In this document: positions 1 through 10,203 of the stretch, one piece after another
Layout of the letters: every line of letters starts with the position of its first letter
How positions within the stretch are numbered: position 1 is the first letter of the stretch
DNA from: Qipengyuania citrea
Lineage (GTDB): Bacteria > Pseudomonadota > Alphaproteobacteria > Sphingomonadales > Sphingomonadaceae
Assembly (NCBI RefSeq): GCF_024171405.1
Contig: NZ_JALJZT010000002.1
Location: 496,001-560,000, forward strand
DNA: 64,000 bases
Direction of reading: 5' to 3'
The notes under the pieces: generated by a model
Seen by the model: the letters and a program-made list of their open reading frames with translations, nothing else
What the model was told of the DNA's origin: nothing
Databases searched by the model: none
Translations under genes and position numbers: made by a program

Positions 1-363
1 GACAATCTGATCGTCCAGAAGATCGAGGGCAATCCCAACGCCGTCGGCATCTTCGGCTACAGCTATCTCGAGGAAAACGCCGACAAGGTGCAGGGTCTCG
101 ACATGAACGGCGTTGCGCCGACTTACGAGAACATCGCCAATTTCGACTATCCCGGTGCGCGGCCGCTTTATGTCTACGCGAAGAAGGCGCATCTCGATGC
201 GATCCCCGGCCTGCGCGAATACCTGCTCCAGTGGACCAAGATGTGGGCCAAGGACGGGGAACTGGCCAAGATCGGCCTTGTCGCATCGCCCGAGGACGTT
301 ATGGCGACCAACCTGAAGGCAGCCACCGAGTACACCACGCTCGACGGCGCGCAGCTCAAGTAA
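1..363 (+). CDS. pstS: Phosphate ABC transporter substrate-binding protein PstS, C-terminal part
   Basis: The open frame runs in from the left edge and stops at TAA 361-363, leaving about 120 C-terminal residues. The text NAVGIFGYSYLEEN followed by GARPLYVYAKKAHL matches the hinge and C-terminal lobe of periplasmic phosphate-binding proteins of the PstS/SphX type. It captures phosphate in the periplasm and delivers it to PstCA. It lies 16 bp upstream of pstC on the same strand, which settles the assignment. The N-terminus, signal peptide and any Pho box lie outside the window. Confidence 0.9.
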   Translation, partial: DNLIVQKIEGNPNAVGIFGYSYLEENADKVQGLDMNGVAPTYENIANFDYPGARPLYVYAKKAHLDAIPGLREYLLQWTKMWAKDGELAKIGLVASPEDVMATNLKAATEYTTLDGAQLK

Positions 364-379
364 GGTCTGAAAGCAACCC

Positions 380-1765
380 ATGTCGCCAGCTATCCTGCTT
401 CTCCTGGCCCTGGGGCTCGGGCTCGCCGGATGGCTGGCGGCCCGTGCCCGGGCGTGGGCATTCCGGCGTGACAGCGCCGATGGCCGCTTGCCCAGCCTGC
501 CGGTCTATCACGCGTGGTACGTCGCGCTGTGGGTCATCCTGCCCATGGTCGCCTTCATCGCGCTGTGGAGTGCAATTGCCCCGGGTCTCGTGACGCAGCA
601 GGTGCTCGCCAGCCCGGCGGCGGCCGAACTGCCCGCCTTCGGGTTCCAGCGCCAGACCATCCTCAACGAAGCCCGCGCGGTCGCGACTGGGGCCGCGTCC
701 GCAGTGTTCAATCCGCAGGCCTCGGGCCTTGTCGAACCCTATCGCGAGGCCTTGTTCTACTACAACACGATCGGCATCGTCGTGGCGCTGCTGATCGCCT
801 TTCTTGCCGGTACGTACGCCTTCCTCAAGCTGCGGCCCGATTTCGCCGCGCGCAGCAAGGTGGAGCGGATCGTCATGGCGATCCTGCTGGGTGCCTCGCT
901 GGTCGCGATCCTGACGACCATCGGCATCCTCGCCAGCCTGGTGTTCGAAACCGTGCGGTTCTTCGGCATGGTCTCGCCCATCGACTTCCTGTTCGGCACG
1001 CATTGGGGGCCCGACCCGATGGCCAATCCCGACAATCCGGACGGCAGCCGCTACGGCGCTGTCCCGCTGTTCTGGGGGACGCTATTCATCGGGGCGATCA
1101 TCGCCATGATCGTCGCGATTCCGCTCGGCCTGATGAGCGCGATCTATCTCACGCAATATGCCGACCCGGCCCTGCGGCGCTGGGTCAAGCCCGCGCTGGA
1201 GATCCTCGCGGGTGTGCCGACGGTGGTCTATGGCTATTTCGCGGCGCTGACGATCGCCCCGGCGATCCGCGACCTTGCGATGAGCCTCGGGGTCTCGAAC
1301 CCGTCGAGCGAAAGCGCGCTGGCCGCAGGCCTCGTGATGGGCGTCATGATCATTCCCTTCGTGTCCTCGATGGCCGACGATTCGATTGCCGCAGTGCCCA
1401 GCGCCATGCGCGACGGCAGCCTGGCGATGGGCGCCACGCGTTCGGAAACGATCAAGCGCGTGATGATCCCTGCCGCGCTGCCCGGTATCGTTGCCGGGAT
1501 CATGCTGGCGATCAGCCGCGCCATCGGCGAGACGATGATCGTGGTGATGGCTGCATCGACCGCCGCCAATCTCTCCGCCAATCCACTCGAATCGATGACC
1601 ACGGTGACTGTCCAGATCGTCGCCATGCTGACCGGCGAAGGCAGTTTCGACCATCCCGCCACGCTCAGCGCCTTTGCCCTGGGCTTCGTCCTGTTCATGG
1701 TGACACTGGGTCTGAACTTCGTCGCCCTGCGCGTCGTCAAAAGGTATCGCGAAGCTTATGAGTGA
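380..1765 (+). CDS. pstC: Phosphate ABC transporter permease PstC (long form)
   Basis: 461 residues, inner-membrane permease subunit of the high-affinity phosphate importer. The permease domain occupies about residues 200-455, with the EAA-type loop (MRDGSLAMGATRSETIKRV, around 340-360) that docks PstB. It is about 150 residues longer than E. coli PstC. The extra N-terminal part holds three more hydrophobic segments (about 5-23, 45-75 and 125-150) and a soluble stretch. Such long forms are known in alphaproteobacteria. The 3' end overlaps pstA by 8 bp, indicating coupled translation. Confidence 0.94.
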   Translation: MSPAILLLLALGLGLAGWLAARARAWAFRRDSADGRLPSLPVYHAWYVALWVILPMVAFIALWSAIAPGLVTQQVLASPAAAELPAFGFQRQTILNEARAVATGAASAVFNPQASGLVEPYREALFYYNTIGIVVALLIAFLAGTYAFLKLRPDFAARSKVERIVMAILLGASLVAILTTIGILASLVFETVRFFGMVSPIDFLFGTHWGPDPMANPDNPDGSRYGAVPLFWGTLFIGAIIAMIVAIPLGLMSAIYLTQYADPALRRWVKPALEILAGVPTVVYGYFAALTIAPAIRDLAMSLGVSNPSSESALAAGLVMGVMIIPFVSSMADDSIAAVPSAMRDGSLAMGATRSETIKRVMIPAALPGIVAGIMLAISRAIGETMIVVMAASTAANLSANPLESMTTVTVQIVAMLTGEGSFDHPATLSAFALGFVLFMVTLGLNFVALRVVKRYREAYE

Positions 1766-3008
1766 GCGCATCGCCCCCACGCGCACGCCCGAATTCGAAG
1801 CGCGGCTGAAAAAACGCTACGCCTCGGAAAAGCGCTTCCGTGCGCTCGGCCTCGGCGCGATCGTGTTCTCGATTGCGGTGCTGGTCTTCCTGCTTGGAAC
1901 GATGACTTTCAACGGCATCGGCGGCTTTCAGCGCGTCGAGATGAAAGTCCCGATCGACTTCACGCAGGCCGGCATCGCCGCCAGTCCCGATACGATGGCG
2001 CAGCCGGGGGCTCTGGCTTCGCTCGAGGCGCAGGGCCTGCGCGATGTCCTGCAATATTTCGCAGCGGAAGAACTGGGCGAGGATGCCGCGGACGAACTCG
2101 GCGCGCAGGCCTGGCGCGATGTCGCCGCTGCGGTGATCGCCGATCCCGCACTGCTCCAGCGCAGCGAAAGCTTCTGGCTGCCCGCCTCGGCCGACCTCGC
2201 GTCGGGCTATGAAGGCGAAGGCTCTTCGGACATGCAGGCGCTCGCCATCGGCCTTTATGAGGACGGGCGACTGGCGAAGAACTTCGATCCGGGATTCCTT
2301 GGCCGATCGGATGCCACCAATCCGCAGCAGGCGGGTATCTGGGGCGCGCTGAAGGGCTCGCTGCTGACGATGGTCGTCACCCTGCTGCTGGCCTTCCCGA
2401 TCGGTGTCCTCGCGGCGCTGTATCTCGAGGAATACGCCCCCAAGAACCGCTGGACCGACCTGATCGAACTGTCGATCAACAATCTCGCTGCGGTCCCGTC
2501 GATCATTTTCGGCCTGCTGGGGCTCGCGGTGTTCCTGACGCTGTTCCCCAATCTGCGCTCCGCGCCGCTGATCGGCGGTATGACGCTGGCGCTGATGACC
2601 ATGCCCGTCATCGTCATCGCCGGGCGCAATGCGATCAAGGCGGTCCCGCCGAGCATTCGCGATGGCGCGCTGGCCATCGGCGCATCGCCCGTGCAGGTCG
2701 TGTTCCACCATGTCCTGCCTCTCGCGCTGCCCGGGATCCTGACCGGCACGATCATCGGCATGGCACGCGCGCTGGGCGAAACCGCCCCGCTGCTGATGAT
2801 CGGCATGCGCGCATTCGTCGCCACCCCGCCCGATGGCTTCACCTCGCCCGCGACCGTGCTGCCGATGCAGATCTTCCTGTGGTCGGACGAAATCGACCGC
2901 GGCTTCGTGGAACGCACCAGCGCGGCGATTATCGTGCTATTGCTGTTCCTGCTCGTGATGAACGGGCTCGCCATTTACCTGCGTAACAAATTCGAGAAAA
3001 CCTGGTGA
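1758..3008 (+). CDS. pstA: Phosphate ABC transporter permease PstA with N-terminal periplasmic insert
   Basis: 416 residues. One transmembrane segment near residues 35-55 is followed by a soluble region of about 130 residues (roughly 60-190), then five hydrophobic segments of the permease domain. The EAA loop is [20 protein letters not shown] at about 300-320. The insert corresponds in position to the DUF3333-type N-terminal domain of alphaproteobacterial PstA; I infer the family from position and length, not from a profile search. It overlaps pstC by 8 bp and pstB by 4 bp. Confidence 0.93.
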   Translation: MSERIAPTRTPEFEARLKKRYASEKRFRALGLGAIVFSIAVLVFLLGTMTFNGIGGFQRVEMKVPIDFTQAGIAASPDTMAQPGALASLEAQGLRDVLQYFAAEELGEDAADELGAQAWRDVAAAVIADPALLQRSESFWLPASADLASGYEGEGSSDMQALAIGLYEDGRLAKNFDPGFLGRSDATNPQQAGIWGALKGSLLTMVVTLLLAFPIGVLAALYLEEYAPKNRWTDLIELSINNLAAVPSIIFGLLGLAVFLTLFPNLRSAPLIGGMTLALMTMPVIVIAGRNAIKAVPPSIRDGALAIGASPVQVVFHHVLPLALPGILTGTIIGMARALGETAPLLMIGMRAFVATPPDGFTSPATVLPMQIFLWSDEIDRGFVERTSAAIIVLLLFLLVMNGLAIYLRNKFEKTW

Positions 3009-3793
3009 CCGTAGTCCACGACAACCTCGAGAAGACCGAAGCCAAGATGAGCGCCAATGCCGTCTCCGTGTTCTACGGCGACAAGAAGGCGATCGACGAG
3101 GTTTCGATCGACATTCCGACCGAATATGTGACCGCCTTCATCGGTCCCTCGGGCTGCGGCAAATCGACTTTCCTGCGCACGCTCAACCGCATGAACGACA
3201 CCATTCCTTCGGCGCGCGTCGAAGGGTGCATCGAACTCGACGGGGAAGACATCTATTCCTCGGGCATGGATGTCGTCCAGTTGCGCGCCCGCGTCGGGAT
3301 GGTGTTCCAGAAGCCCAACCCCTTCCCCAAGTCGATCTACGACAACATCGCCTATGGTCCGAAGATCCACGGTCTTGCCGAGGGCAAGGACGAGCTCGAC
3401 GCGATCGTCGAGAAGTCGCTCAAGCGCGCGGGGCTGTGGGAAGAGGTGAAGGACCGGTTGCTGGACAGCGGCACCGCGCTGTCGGGCGGCCAGCAGCAGC
3501 GCCTGTGCATCGCCCGCGCCATCGCGGTCGATCCCGAGGTTATCCTGATGGACGAGCCCTGCTCCGCACTCGATCCGATCGCCACTGCGAAAATCGAGGA
3601 ACTGATTGCCGAACTCAATGGTCGTTACGCCATTGTGATCGTTACCCATTCCATGCAGCAGGCTGCCCGCGTCAGCCAACGTACCGCCTTTTTCCATCTC
3701 GGGAAAATGGTAGAGTATGGCCGTACCTCAGACATTTTCACCAACCCGCACGAGCAGCGGACCCAGGATTACATCACGGGGCGTTACGGATAA
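3005..3793 (+). CDS. pstB: Phosphate ABC transporter ATPase PstB
   Basis: 262 residues. It carries Walker [10 protein letters not shown] (about 47-55), the ABC signature LSGGQQQRL (about 158-166), Walker B VILMDEP (about 178-184) and the switch histidine in IVTHSMQQA. It hydrolyses ATP to drive PstCA. The GTG start lies in the last codons of pstA. The phoU start follows 4 bp after the stop. In the Pho system PstB with PhoU also transmits phosphate status to the PhoR kinase, but no phoR is visible in this window. Confidence 0.97.
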   Translation: MTVVHDNLEKTEAKMSANAVSVFYGDKKAIDEVSIDIPTEYVTAFIGPSGCGKSTFLRTLNRMNDTIPSARVEGCIELDGEDIYSSGMDVVQLRARVGMVFQKPNPFPKSIYDNIAYGPKIHGLAEGKDELDAIVEKSLKRAGLWEEVKDRLLDSGTALSGGQQQRLCIARAIAVDPEVILMDEPCSALDPIATAKIEELIAELNGRYAIVIVTHSMQQAARVSQRTAFFHLGKMVEYGRTSDIFTNPHEQRTQDYITGRYG

Positions 3794-3797
3794 GGCC

Positions 3798-4478
3798 ATG
3801 AATCCGATGCAAGAACATACCGTTAAGGCCTTCGATGAGGACATCACCCGTCTGCGCGGGCTGATCGCCGAGATGGGCGGGCTGGCGGAAGCCGCCATCG
3901 CCCAGTCGCTCGAGGCGCTCGTCAAAGGCGACGACGAACTGGCCGACAAGGTCGTCAAGGGCGACAAGAAAATCGACGCGCTCGAGAGCGAGATCGACAA
4001 GCTCTCCGTGCGCATCATCGCACTGCGCGCCCCGATGGCCGACGACCTGCGCGAAGTGATCGCCGCGCTCAAGATCGCCGGCGTGGTCGAGCGGATCGGC
4101 GACTATTCGAAGAACATCGCCAAGGCGAGCAAGGAAATCGGCGGCAATCGCAAGCAGTTCGAACCGCTGACCCTGCTGCCCGCCATGGCCGAAGTCGCCG
4201 CGGAAATGGTCCATGACGTGCTGACCGCCTATGCCGCGCGCGACGCCGAACTGGCGCGCGAAGTGATCGCTGCCGACGAAAAGGTCGATGCCTTCTACAA
4301 TTCGATCTTCCGCAACCTCGTCAGCCACATGGTCGAGAACCCCTCGACCATCTCGAGCGCGGCACAGATGCTGTTCGTGGCGCGTAATCTCGAACGCATC
4401 GGCGACCATGCCACCAATGTGGCCGAAATGGTGCACTTTGCGGCTACCGGAAACTATCCTCTCGACGAGGACGGTTGA
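3798..4478 (+). CDS. phoU: Phosphate signalling complex protein PhoU
   Basis: 226 residues from ATG 3798 (MNPMQEHTVKAFDEDITRL). An in-frame upstream start exists but lies inside pstB. Two three-helix PhoU repeats are visible, each with the ERIGDYSKNIAKA / ERIGDHATNVAEM signature that binds metal. It acts as the negative regulator linking the Pst transporter to PhoR/PhoB. It sits between pstB and phoB in the usual order. Confidence 0.95.
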   Translation: MNPMQEHTVKAFDEDITRLRGLIAEMGGLAEAAIAQSLEALVKGDDELADKVVKGDKKIDALESEIDKLSVRIIALRAPMADDLREVIAALKIAGVVERIGDYSKNIAKASKEIGGNRKQFEPLTLLPAMAEVAAEMVHDVLTAYAARDAELAREVIAADEKVDAFYNSIFRNLVSHMVENPSTISSAAQMLFVARNLERIGDHATNVAEMVHFAATGNYPLDEDG

Positions 4479-4509
4479 CACAAAACCGTAGTGCGAAGGT
4501 CATAAAGCG

Positions 4510-5235
4510 GTGTCGACCGAGACTGAGTTTTCCCGGAAAGGCAAGAATTTGCACGCCGCCAAATTGCTCCTGGTAGAGGACGATCCCGCCCTCTCCGAAC
4601 TGCTCGAGTACCGCTTTACCAATGAAGGCTATCAGGTCCGCACGACCTCCGATGGCGATGAAGCGCTGTTGCTCGCCACCGAAGATGTCCCCGATCTCGT
4701 CATTCTCGACTGGATGATCGAAGGGACCAGCGGGATCGAGGTCTGTCGCCGCCTGCGCCGCGACAAGGAAACCGCGCACGTCCCGATCATCATGCTGACC
4801 GCGCGCGAGGCCGAGGATGACCGCGTGCGCGGCCTCGATACGGGTGCGGACGATTACCTCACCAAGCCCTTCTCACCGCGCGAGTTGCTCGCCCGCGTGG
4901 CCGCAGTCATGCGCCGTATTCGCCCCGCGCTGGCCGGCGAAAGCATCGAGGTCGGGGATATCACGCTCGACCCGGTGGCGCACAAGGTCACCCGCCGCGG
5001 CCGCACCTTGCAACTCGGCCCGACCGAATACCGCCTGCTCAAGTTCTTCATGGAAAGCCCGGGCCGCGTGTTCAGCCGCGGGCAGCTGCTCGACGGTGTC
5101 TGGGGCACCGAGAGCGAGATCGAGCTGCGCACGGTCGACGTCCATATCCGGCGCCTGCGCAAGGCGATCGAGATCGAAGGCGCCAAGGATCCGGTGCGCA
5201 CGGTACGCAGCGCAGGCTATTCGCTCGAGGCCTGA
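4510..5235 (+). CDS. phoB: Phosphate regulon response regulator PhoB
   Basis: 241 residues from GTG 4510. The receiver domain (about 18-132) has acidic pocket EDD, phospho-acceptor D67 (VILDWM) and K119 (TKPF). The OmpR-type winged-helix DNA-binding domain is at about 140-240 (TEYRLLKFFMESPGRVFSRG, VDVHIRRLRKAI). A TTG at 4549 with AAAGG six bases upstream is a credible alternative start that would give the usual PhoB length. It activates Pho genes under phosphate limitation. It ends 1 bp before the convergent extensin-like gene, with no terminator seen. Confidence 0.93.
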   Translation: MSTETEFSRKGKNLHAAKLLLVEDDPALSELLEYRFTNEGYQVRTTSDGDEALLLATEDVPDLVILDWMIEGTSGIEVCRRLRRDKETAHVPIIMLTAREAEDDRVRGLDTGADDYLTKPFSPRELLARVAAVMRRIRPALAGESIEVGDITLDPVAHKVTRRGRTLQLGPTEYRLLKFFMESPGRVFSRGQLLDGVWGTESEIELRTVDVHIRRLRKAIEIEGAKDPVRTVRSAGYSLEA

Positions 5236-5236
5236 C

Positions 5237-5911
5237 CTAGCGGCAGACGCCGCGCCAGCGCGGGCTCATGTCGAGATGAAAATGGTCCGCATGCGCGGCA
5301 TTGTAGTCGGGTGACAGCACGGTCGCGAAGCTGCTGCAAGCGCCATCGCGCACGGTACGCAGGAATTGCGCTTTGTCCCCCTCCCCGTCCCAGTCGCGCA
5401 GCACGCTGATCCGCGTCCCATCGGCAAGCACGAAGCCCGCGATATCGATCGCATTGGCAGTCGCATGTTCGCTCCACGCTCCCGAATCGCGGCCATAGAG
5501 ACGGCGGCAGGAATAGGCGCCAAGGTGTTCTATCCGCGCGATTCCCGATCCGAAGATCGCCTGCGCAGCAGGCTCGAGCACGTCACGCTCCCATAGCAGC
5601 AGCGCGATCGACGCAGGACAGGTGACCGGCGGGGTGGTGGGGCTGAGCGGGTAGTCGGTGAGCCGCGTGCGGTCCTCTCGCCGACAGGCGCCCTCGCCTG
5701 CGGGTTCGAGCACGTCATGCGCGATATCGCTGCGCTCGAGTACCGCCCGGCATGCCGGAGCATCCTCACGCAGCGCGAGCAGCTTACGATCGGTCGCCCA
5801 ACCCACCGGATCGCGCAGGTCGAGCGGTGCCCAGGGATTGTGCTCGGGATGCTCGGCAAGCCAGACCCTGCCGCTCAGCAGAAGTCCCGCCAGGACGAGC
5901 AGCAGCGCCAC
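5237..5911 (-). CDS. Extensin-like C-terminal domain protein
   Basis: 224 residues. One N-terminal membrane anchor or signal segment (MALLLVLAGLLLSG) is followed by a domain with paired cysteines (C54, C76, C98, C135 and others). It includes SEHATANAIDIAGF (H149, D156) and HADHFHLDM near the end. This His/Asp arrangement matches the bacterial extensin-like C family, which resembles LAS/VanY-type metallopeptidases acting on the cell wall. Catalytic function is inferred from that resemblance. It is convergent with phoB and followed downstream by no same-strand gene. Confidence 0.85.
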   Translation of the reverse strand: MALLLVLAGLLLSGRVWLAEHPEHNPWAPLDLRDPVGWATDRKLLALREDAPACRAVLERSDIAHDVLEPAGEGACRREDRTRLTDYPLSPTTPPVTCPASIALLLWERDVLEPAAQAIFGSGIARIEHLGAYSCRRLYGRDSGAWSEHATANAIDIAGFVLADGTRISVLRDWDGEGDKAQFLRTVRDGACSSFATVLSPDYNAAHADHFHLDMSPRWRGVCR

Positions 5912-5957
5912 CCGCCGGTCGCCGGCAAATGTCCGATCCGTCGCGAAATTATCCGTG

Positions 5958-6593
5958 TCACAGCTTAGTCCCCAGTAATTCGGCCAGCACCAGGGCCGCT
6001 ATCAGGAGGAAAACCATTCCAATGCCGCGATCGATCCAGCGCCGCGTCGCAGCGCGCGCCATCAGGCGGGCGAGCCGTTGCCCGGCACCGATGTACAGCG
6101 CCCCGACCGGCACGTCGATCACGAGGGCGAGAACGGCGAGAAGGATGATCTGCGGCCCGATCGGCGATGCGGCATCGACGAAGGGCGGGATGATCGCGAG
6201 CATGTAGATCAGCGATTTGGGATTGCCGATGGCGATGAGGATGCCGTCGCGAAAGGCATGGCGCGAAGGCGCGCGGGCAGTTGGCGCTGCTTCCTCTCCC
6301 GCGTGGAAGGAGTGCCGGATCGCGGTAATGCCGAGCCATGCGAGATAGCCGATCCCCGCAAAGGCCAGCACGCGGAAGGCGAGCGGATAGGCCGCGGCGA
6401 GCGTGCCGAGCCCCAATGCGACCAGCACCCACCACACCAGGTACCCGATCTGCATGCCCAGCAGCGCCGCCCAGCCCGACCGCGCGCCGCGCCAGACCGC
6501 CTGCCCCATGACGAACAGCATCGATTGCCCCGGCACCAGGCTGGTGGTCGCGGTCACCAGCGCGAAGGCGGCGAGCTTTTCGGCATCGATCAT
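5958..6593 (-). CDS. LysE/RhtB family amino-acid exporter
   Basis: 211 residues with about six hydrophobic segments. The N-terminal motif SLVPGQSMLFVMGQAVWRGA is the G-P-x-x-x-hydrophobic signature of LysE/RhtB translocators, and the central IGYLAWLGI and late NPKSLIYMLAIIPPFVD are also typical. It exports an amino acid or related small molecule across the inner membrane; the substrate cannot be read from sequence. The start ATG 6593 lies 9 bp downstream of the dnaE2 stop on the same strand. Confidence 0.9.
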   Translation of the reverse strand: MIDAEKLAAFALVTATTSLVPGQSMLFVMGQAVWRGARSGWAALLGMQIGYLVWWVLVALGLGTLAAAYPLAFRVLAFAGIGYLAWLGITAIRHSFHAGEEAAPTARAPSRHAFRDGILIAIGNPKSLIYMLAIIPPFVDAASPIGPQIILLAVLALVIDVPVGALYIGAGQRLARLMARAATRRWIDRGIGMVFLLIAALVLAELLGTKL

Positions 6594-6602
6594 GCAGCGC
6601 GC

Positions 6603-9600
6603 CTAGTGGAAGTCGCGGCTCGGGGGAATGATCCGCGCATCACGCGGATGCCCGCCCGAATTGGGGCCGAACCACCCGCATTCGCGATTGCCCGGCGGGG
6701 GTTCCTCCCACGGCTCGACCGGCCGGTAGGGGTCGTCCCCGCCTTCCCTGAGATTGTCGCGTGGATTGAACTTCGCGGGCAGCGGCGTCGTGACATGGTC
6801 CGCGCGCGCGACCGGCGCATTGAGCATGTCGTCGGACAGGCGGTAGAGCTGGTGCGTCGCATCTTCCATGTGATGCGCAATCACATGGATCACCTCGTCG
6901 TCATATTCGACCCGGCCGCGCACCTCCATCAGCCGTGAACCCATGACCACACGGCGTTGTTTTTCCTTCAGATCCGGCCAGACCACGAGGTTGATAACGC
7001 CGGTCTCGTCTTCCAGCGTGATGAAGCAGACCCCCTTGGCGCTGCCCGGTCGCTGGCGGATCAGCACCACGCCTGCGACATGCACCATGCTGCGGAACTT
7101 GCGGCTGCGCAGATCGCTGGCGCGCACGAAGCCGCGTTCGGCCAGGCTGGCGCGCAGGAAGGCCATCGGGTGCGCCTTCAGGCTGAGCCGCGTGGTCTGG
7201 TAATCGGCCACCACTTCCTCGCTCAGCGGCATCACGGGAAGCTGCGTCCGCACGGTCTCGGCCCCCTCCTCGCGCGCAGCAGCAGCGGCGAACAGCGGCA
7301 GGTCCGCCCCGCCCACGATGCTGCGCGCATCCCACAGCGCCTGCCTGCGCGACAGCTGCATCGAACCGAAGCAGTCCCCGCTGGCCAGGCGTTCGATATG
7401 CGCCGGGCCAATACGCGCGCGGTCCTTGAGCGCGGCAACGTCGGCATAGGTCCCGCCCGCCTCGCGCTCGGCGATCAGCCGCGCCGCCACCGCCTCGGGC
7501 AGGCCGTCGACCTGCCGCAGGCCGAGACGCAGCGCGATATTCCTGTCCTGCCGGCCCCGCCCCCGTTCTCGGCCGCTCGCGGGCGTCTCGCCGCCAATGT
7601 CCTCCAGCGTGCAATCCCATTGCGACAGATTGACGTCGGCGGGCAGCACGCTGACGCCATGCTCGCGCGCGTCGCGCACGATCTGCGCGGGGGCATAGAA
7701 CCCCATCGGCTGCGAATTGAGCAGCGCGCAGCCGAAGGCGGCGGGGAAATGGCATTTGAGCCAGCTCGAGACATAGACCAGATGCGCGAAGCTGGCGGCG
7801 TGGCTTTCGGGGAAACCGTATTCGCCGAAACCGCGGATCTGGTTGAAGCAGCGCTGCGCGAATTCGCGGTCGTAGCCGCGCTCGACCATGCGCTCGACCA
7901 TCATGTCCTGCAATTCGTCGACCATGCCGCGGCTGCGGAAGGTCGCCATCGCCTTGCGCAGCCGGTTGGCTTCCTTGGAGGAAAACTGCGCCGCGTCGAG
8001 CGCGATCTTCATCGCCTGTTCCTGGAAGATCGGTACCCCCAGCGTGCGTTCGAGGATGCTCGACAGCTCGTCGGGCGGGCCATGCTCGGGGGCAGGCGCG
8101 GGAATGACGACCTGTTCGGCCCCGCGTCGGCGCTTGAGATAGGGGTGCACCATATCGCCCTGGATCGGCCCCGGGCGCACGATGGCGACCTGGATCACGA
8201 GATCGTAGAATTCGCGCGGGCGCAGCCGCGGCAGCATGTTCATCTGCGCGCGGCTTTCGACCTGGAACACGCCCAGCGAATCCCCCTTGCGCAGCATGGC
8301 ATAGGTTTCCGGGTCCTCGCGCGGGACGCTGGCAAGGCTGAGCGGGCGATTGTAGTGATCGTCGAGCAGGTCGAGGCACTTGCGGATGCAGGTCAGCATG
8401 CCCAGCGCGAGGACATCGACCTTGAGGATGCCGAGCGCCTCGATATCGTCCTTGTCCCATTCGATGAAACTGCGGTCGGGCATCGCGCCATTGCCGATCG
8501 GCACGGTTTCGGTCAGCGCGCTTTCGGTAAGGATGAACCCGCCAACATGCTGCGACAAATGCCGCGGCATACCAATCATTTGCTCGGTCAGTTTAAGAAC
8601 CCGGCGCAAGTGCGGATCGCGCACATCCATACCCGTCTCGGCAGCGTGTTTCTCGCTGATTTCGCGGCCCCACCCACCCCATACGGTCTTGGCCAGCGCG
8701 GCGGTGACATCCTCGGTCAGCCCCATCGCCTTGCCCACTTCGCGGATCGCCATGCGCGGGCGGTAATGGATCACCGTGGCGCACAGGCCGGCGCGGTGGC
8801 GGCCGTATTTGCGATAGATGTACTGGATCACCTCTTCGCGCCGCTCGTGCTCGAAATCGACGTCGATGTCGGGCGGCTCCTTGCGTTCTTCCGAAATGAA
8901 ACGGTCGAACAGCAGCGCGTGCTTGGCCGGATCGACGCTGGTGATGCCGAGACAATAGCAGACCGCCGAATTGGCGGCGCTGCCGCGCCCCTGGCACAGG
9001 ATCGGCGGATCGACCCCGCGCGCATAATCGACGATATCCTTGATGGTGAGGAAATATCGCGCAAGGTCGAGCTTGCCGATCAGCGCCAGCTCGCGTTCGA
9101 TCGTTTCATGCACAGTCTCCGGCACGCCGCCGGGATAGCGCCAGGCGGCCCCTTTCCACGTTTCGCTGGTGAGATATTGCTGCGGCGCCTGCCCGTCGGG
9201 GTATATTTCCTCGGGATATTCATACGCCAGTTCGTCGAGACTGAAATCGCAGGCATCGGCCACTTCGCGCGTGGCGGCGATCGCATGCGGCCAGCGTTCG
9301 AACAGCCTGATCATGGTCGCGGGCGGCTTGAGATAGCGTTCGCCATTGCTTTCCAGCAGGTGCCCCGCCGCCGCCACGGTGGTCTTGTGGCGGATCGCGG
9401 TCATCACGTCCTGCAACGGGCGCCTGTCGGGCGTGGCGTAATGCACGTCATTGGTGGCGAGGATGCCAAGGCCATGCGCCCTGGCGAGCGCATCGAGCCG
9501 TTCGATCCGCGCGATATCGCTGTCGGTATAGAGGAAGCTTGCGGCAAGGTGGCGAAGGGTGAGAAGCTGGGCCGCGATATGCGGCAGGATATCGGACAGC

Positions 9601-10187
9601 GTTCCTTCCACCCGCACCCGATCCGCTTGCTCGCCTTCGGATGCATCCCTCCGGGAGCCGGGCGGAAAGGGGACGACATTGTTCGGCACCGTCACGGCGA
9701 AGCGCTGGTCGAGATCGCGCGGGGGCAGCAGGATCAGCTGCACATCCCCGGCATGCCCGGCCAGCATCGCCAAGCTGATGTCGCAGGCGCCCTTGGCCTG
9801 CCACTCCCCGTCGAGCGTGCGCATCCGTCCGGCCGAGATCAGGCGGCACAATTGGCCATAGCCGGCGCGATTCCGCGGATAAGCCAGGAAGGCAAGACCT
9901 TCGACCGTTTCTATCCTGCAGCCGATAAGCGGCTTCAGTTTAAGCGTTTTCGCCTCGGTATGAATGCGCACCACGCCCGCCATCGTATTGGCATCGGCAA
10001 TCCCGATCGCATCGTAACCCAGCGCCCGCGCCTGCAGCACCAGATCGACCGCATCCGACGCCCCGCGCAGGAAGCTGAAGCAGGACACGAGTCCGAGTTC
10101 GACGAAGGGCGAACGCGGCGGCGCCTCGATGCTCGCGGGATCGAGCTCGATCGTCCGCTTCGGGATCTGGAGATCTTTTTCGGGCAT
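6603..10187 (-). CDS. dnaE2: Error-prone DNA polymerase DnaE2 (ImuC)
   Basis: 1194 residues, a C-family polymerase of the translesion type. The N-terminal PHP domain is recognisable (SFLRGASDAVDLV, IADANTMAGVVRIH), with G where many PHP domains have the first metal histidine. The catalytic aspartates are in PDIDVDFEHERREEVIQ and KVDVLALGML. C-terminal HhH and OB-fold segments are present (VAGVVLIRQRPGSAKGVCF). It is shorter at the C-terminus than replicative DnaE1. Together with imuA and imuB in the same block it forms the SOS mutasome of alphaproteobacteria. No LexA box was seen directly upstream, so it probably depends on upstream transcription, across a 116-bp gap containing a palindromic repeat. 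Confidence 0.96.
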   Translation of the reverse strand: MPEKDLQIPKRTIELDPASIEAPPRSPFVELGLVSCFSFLRGASDAVDLVLQARALGYDAIGIADANTMAGVVRIHTEAKTLKLKPLIGCRIETVEGLAFLAYPRNRAGYGQLCRLISAGRMRTLDGEWQAKGACDISLAMLAGHAGDVQLILLPPRDLDQRFAVTVPNNVVPFPPGSRRDASEGEQADRVRVEGTLSDILPHIAAQLLTLRHLAASFLYTDSDIARIERLDALARAHGLGILATNDVHYATPDRRPLQDVMTAIRHKTTVAAAGHLLESNGERYLKPPATMIRLFERWPHAIAATREVADACDFSLDELAYEYPEEIYPDGQAPQQYLTSETWKGAAWRYPGGVPETVHETIERELALIGKLDLARYFLTIKDIVDYARGVDPPILCQGRGSAANSAVCYCLGITSVDPAKHALLFDRFISEERKEPPDIDVDFEHERREEVIQYIYRKYGRHRAGLCATVIHYRPRMAIREVGKAMGLTEDVTAALAKTVWGGWGREISEKHAAETGMDVRDPHLRRVLKLTEQMIGMPRHLSQHVGGFILTESALTETVPIGNGAMPDRSFIEWDKDDIEALGILKVDVLALGMLTCIRKCLDLLDDHYNRPLSLASVPREDPETYAMLRKGDSLGVFQVESRAQMNMLPRLRPREFYDLVIQVAIVRPGPIQGDMVHPYLKRRRGAEQVVIPAPAPEHGPPDELSSILERTLGVPIFQEQAMKIALDAAQFSSKEANRLRKAMATFRSRGMVDELQDMMVERMVERGYDREFAQRCFNQIRGFGEYGFPESHAASFAHLVYVSSWLKCHFPAAFGCALLNSQPMGFYAPAQIVRDAREHGVSVLPADVNLSQWDCTLEDIGGETPASGRERGRGRQDRNIALRLGLRQVDGLPEAVAARLIAEREAGGTYADVAALKDRARIGPAHIERLASGDCFGSMQLSRRQALWDARSIVGGADLPLFAAAAAREEGAETVRTQLPVMPLSEEVVADYQTTRLSLKAHPMAFLRASLAERGFVRASDLRSRKFRSMVHVAGVVLIRQRPGSAKGVCFITLEDETGVINLVVWPDLKEKQRRVVMGSRLMEVRGRVEYDDEVIHVIAHHMEDATHQLYRLSDDMLNAPVARADHVTTPLPAKFNPRDNLREGGDDPYRPVEPWEEPPPGNRECGWFGPNSGGHPRDARIIPPSRDFH

Positions 10188-10203
10188 GACGGGCAGGTCT
10201 CGC

